From Phycisphaeraceae bacterium (lineage in GTDB: Bacteria; Planctomycetota; Phycisphaerae; Phycisphaerales; UBA1924): a stretch of 64,000 nt of DNA. The stretch is taken from contig CP075368.1 in assembly GCA_019454185.1 (NCBI GenBank), positions 1,302,001 through 1,366,000 of the forward strand. The letters are read 5' to 3'. A model generated the notes under the pieces. It was not told the origin of the DNA, made no database searches, and was given only the letters and a program-made list of their open reading frames with translations. The position numbers and the translations under genes are program-made. Each line of letters begins with the position of its first letter. Positions within the stretch are counted from its first letter, which is position 1. Positions 62,760-64,000 of the stretch are shown here, in pieces.

Positions 62760-63041
62760 GTCAACTCCAACGAATACAGCCACCCCACCTGCACGGAGGG
62801 TCTGGGCTATCGGGATTATGACGACTCACCTCCCGTGATGGAACCCACCACGCACCACTTTTCACGGGAATCTTGGCAGAAAGCCGCCCGTAGCCATGCA
62901 TACCCGATCAAGGTGCTCGTTTGGCATGCGTCACCCACGCCCAACACGTTTCTTGCTACCCTCCGGGTCTCAAGACCACCATGCCATCAGTTCGACTCAC
63001 GTCCCATATCACCAACCGCAGACGATCGGAGACTCCAGCAC
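62760..63041. other. divergent region between GH13 and GH31 genes
   Basis: 282 bp with no gene. Likely holds promoters of the two divergent alpha-glucan genes. No clear operator pair was seen. Confidence 0.5.
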
Positions 63042-64000
63042 ATGCCTCTGCCACGCCACCTTCATCGCAGGTCTCTCCCCGCATGCCTTGCCGCTGCCGC
63101 GCTGGCAACACTCGCCCCGCACGCACTCGCTCAGGTTTCAGCGATGCTGCCGACCGGCGCGACCCGTTGGGATGCATCAGAAGCAGCCGCAAAGAACGCT
63201 CTCCCATCCATGTCCTTCACCGACCCCGCGCTGAGAGAGCAACGCCAGCCGATCGCTAATCACGGCACCGCGAAGCCGGCGTTCAGCAAGGATGCCAGAG
63301 GGCGTCAAGTCGCGAGCATCGCGATCTCTCCCGGCACGAGTCTCTACGGCACCGGCGAGAATGCGGGCCCGCTCCTCCGAAACGGGCGCGTGGTTGAGGC
63401 GTGGAACACCGACGCGTACGGCTATCGCGAAGAGACCAAGTCACTCTACCAGTCTCATCCGTGGGTCCTCGCCGTCCGAGAAGACGGCTCGGCCTTCGGC
63501 GTGCTCGCCGACACCACATGGCGCTGCGAGATCGATCTGACGAACGCCATCACGTTCGCGGCCGACGGCCCCGAGTACCCACTGATCGTCATGGAGGGCC
63601 GCACGCCGCACGAGGTCATGATCCAACTCGCGGCTCATATCGGCACCATCGAATTGCCCCCCCTCTGGGCGCTCGGCTACCACCAGTGCCGCTATTCGTA
63701 CTACCCCGAGTCCCGCGTCAAAGAGATCGCTGAGGGCTTCCGCTCGCGGTCGATCCCGTGCGATGTCATCTGGTTCGATATCGACTACATGCACGGCTAC
63801 CGCGTCTTCACCTTTGACTCCTCCCACTTCCCCGACCCCGCACGAACCAACAGCGATCTCCACGCCATGGGTTACCGCACGATCTGGATGATCGATCCGG
63901 GCGTGAAGGCCGAACCCGGCTACAGCGTCTACGACTCCGGCACCGCGGGCGATCACTGGGTGAAGAAGGCCGACGGCTCGGTCTATCTCGGCGAGGTCTG
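63042..64000 (+). CDS. GH31 alpha-glucosidase, 3' end beyond window
   Basis: About 319 residues are visible, open at the right edge. ATG 63042 follows GGAGACT; signal peptide SLPACLAAAALATLAPHALAQ. The GH31 N-terminal domain shows LYGTGENAGPLLRNGR, WNTDAYGYREETKSLYQSHPW and the start of the barrel with LPPLWALGYHQCRYSYYPESRVKEIAEGFRS and CDVIWFDIDYMHGYRVFTFD. The catalytic Asp motif WxDMNE would be downstream. It likely releases glucose from the alpha-glucans cut by the neighbouring GH13 enzyme. Confidence 0.9.
   Translation, partial: MPLPRHLHRRSLPACLAAAALATLAPHALAQVSAMLPTGATRWDASEAAAKNALPSMSFTDPALREQRQPIANHGTAKPAFSKDARGRQVASIAISPGTSLYGTGENAGPLLRNGRVVEAWNTDAYGYREETKSLYQSHPWVLAVREDGSAFGVLADTTWRCEIDLTNAITFAADGPEYPLIVMEGRTPHEVMIQLAAHIGTIELPPLWALGYHQCRYSYYPESRVKEIAEGFRSRSIPCDVIWFDIDYMHGYRVFTFDSSHFPDPARTNSDLHAMGYRTIWMIDPGVKAEPGYSVYDSGTAGDHWVKKADGSVYLGEV

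Overview
The window looks like chromosome of a high-GC planctomycete, most likely of the Phycisphaerae type. Evidence: two secreted proteins end in Cys-terminated 'GC-type' dockerin repeats; the omega subunit and CoaC-like flavoprotein sit together; FlgI carries HEAT-like repeats; a HARE-HTH / DUF2924 / large serine recombinase module is present; and NrdJ-type ribonucleotide reductase is used. Taxonomy is inferred from gene content only.

Layout. 1-4073: end of a mobile element (two small unknown genes, HARE-HTH protein, DUF2924 protein, large serine recombinase) abutting the 3' end of tRNA-Ser(GCU). 4253-7471: housekeeping stretch (coiled-coil protein, DUF3553 protein, RpoZ, CoaC-like flavoprotein, FloA). 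7589-17122: a complete cbb3 oxidase locus, ccoNO(fused)-Q-P-G-H-tauE/safE-I-S on the minus strand, divergent from an Rrf2 regulator with Fe-S-type cysteines. 17162-20317: SGNH hydrolase, DUF6584-like protein, lysine/alanine-rich basic protein, then a RAYT transposase among REP-like palindromes and an orphan gene. 20332-24046: acyl-CoA carboxylase carboxyltransferase (with a palindromic repeat inside the reading frame), DinB-like protein, RecA. 24427-32041: dockerin-bearing repeat protein and an arginine-succinyltransferase-type operon (M20 peptidase, class III aminotransferase, AstA, AstD). 32067-38151: ChrA, GNAT, GAPDH, dihydroorotase, TPR-sulfotransferase.

38276-40885 is a small island in tRNA-Pro(GGG). 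A 32-bp perfect copy of the tRNA 3' end lies 2,515 bp downstream. The island holds an ImmA/IrrE-like protein that has lost its metal ligands, an overlapping unknown partner gene, and a GIY-YIG nuclease whose last codons are a degenerate tRNA-Pro. It has no recognisable integrase and is the most likely place for something undescribed.

41050-47059: membrane protein, hotdog dehydratase-ACP-hotdog dehydratase set, RecO, HDOD protein with decayed GGDEF domain, flavin reductase, PEP-CTERM-type secreted protein. 47060-47718 holds a candidate structured RNA with its own terminator. 47719-52291: class II ribonucleotide reductase and dCTP deaminase, both dNTP supply genes, separated by a 434-bp cassette bounded by 17-bp inverted repeats and carrying a four-helix-bundle (23S IVP-type) gene. 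52749-64000: lipoprotein FlgI, SMC, then a glycan group (GH43-like, GH13 amylase with dockerin, and a GH31 alpha-glucosidase cut by the window end).

All calls come from reading the sequence; no database search was run. Start codons were chosen from Shine-Dalgarno sequences, stop/start overlaps and family N-termini where possible.
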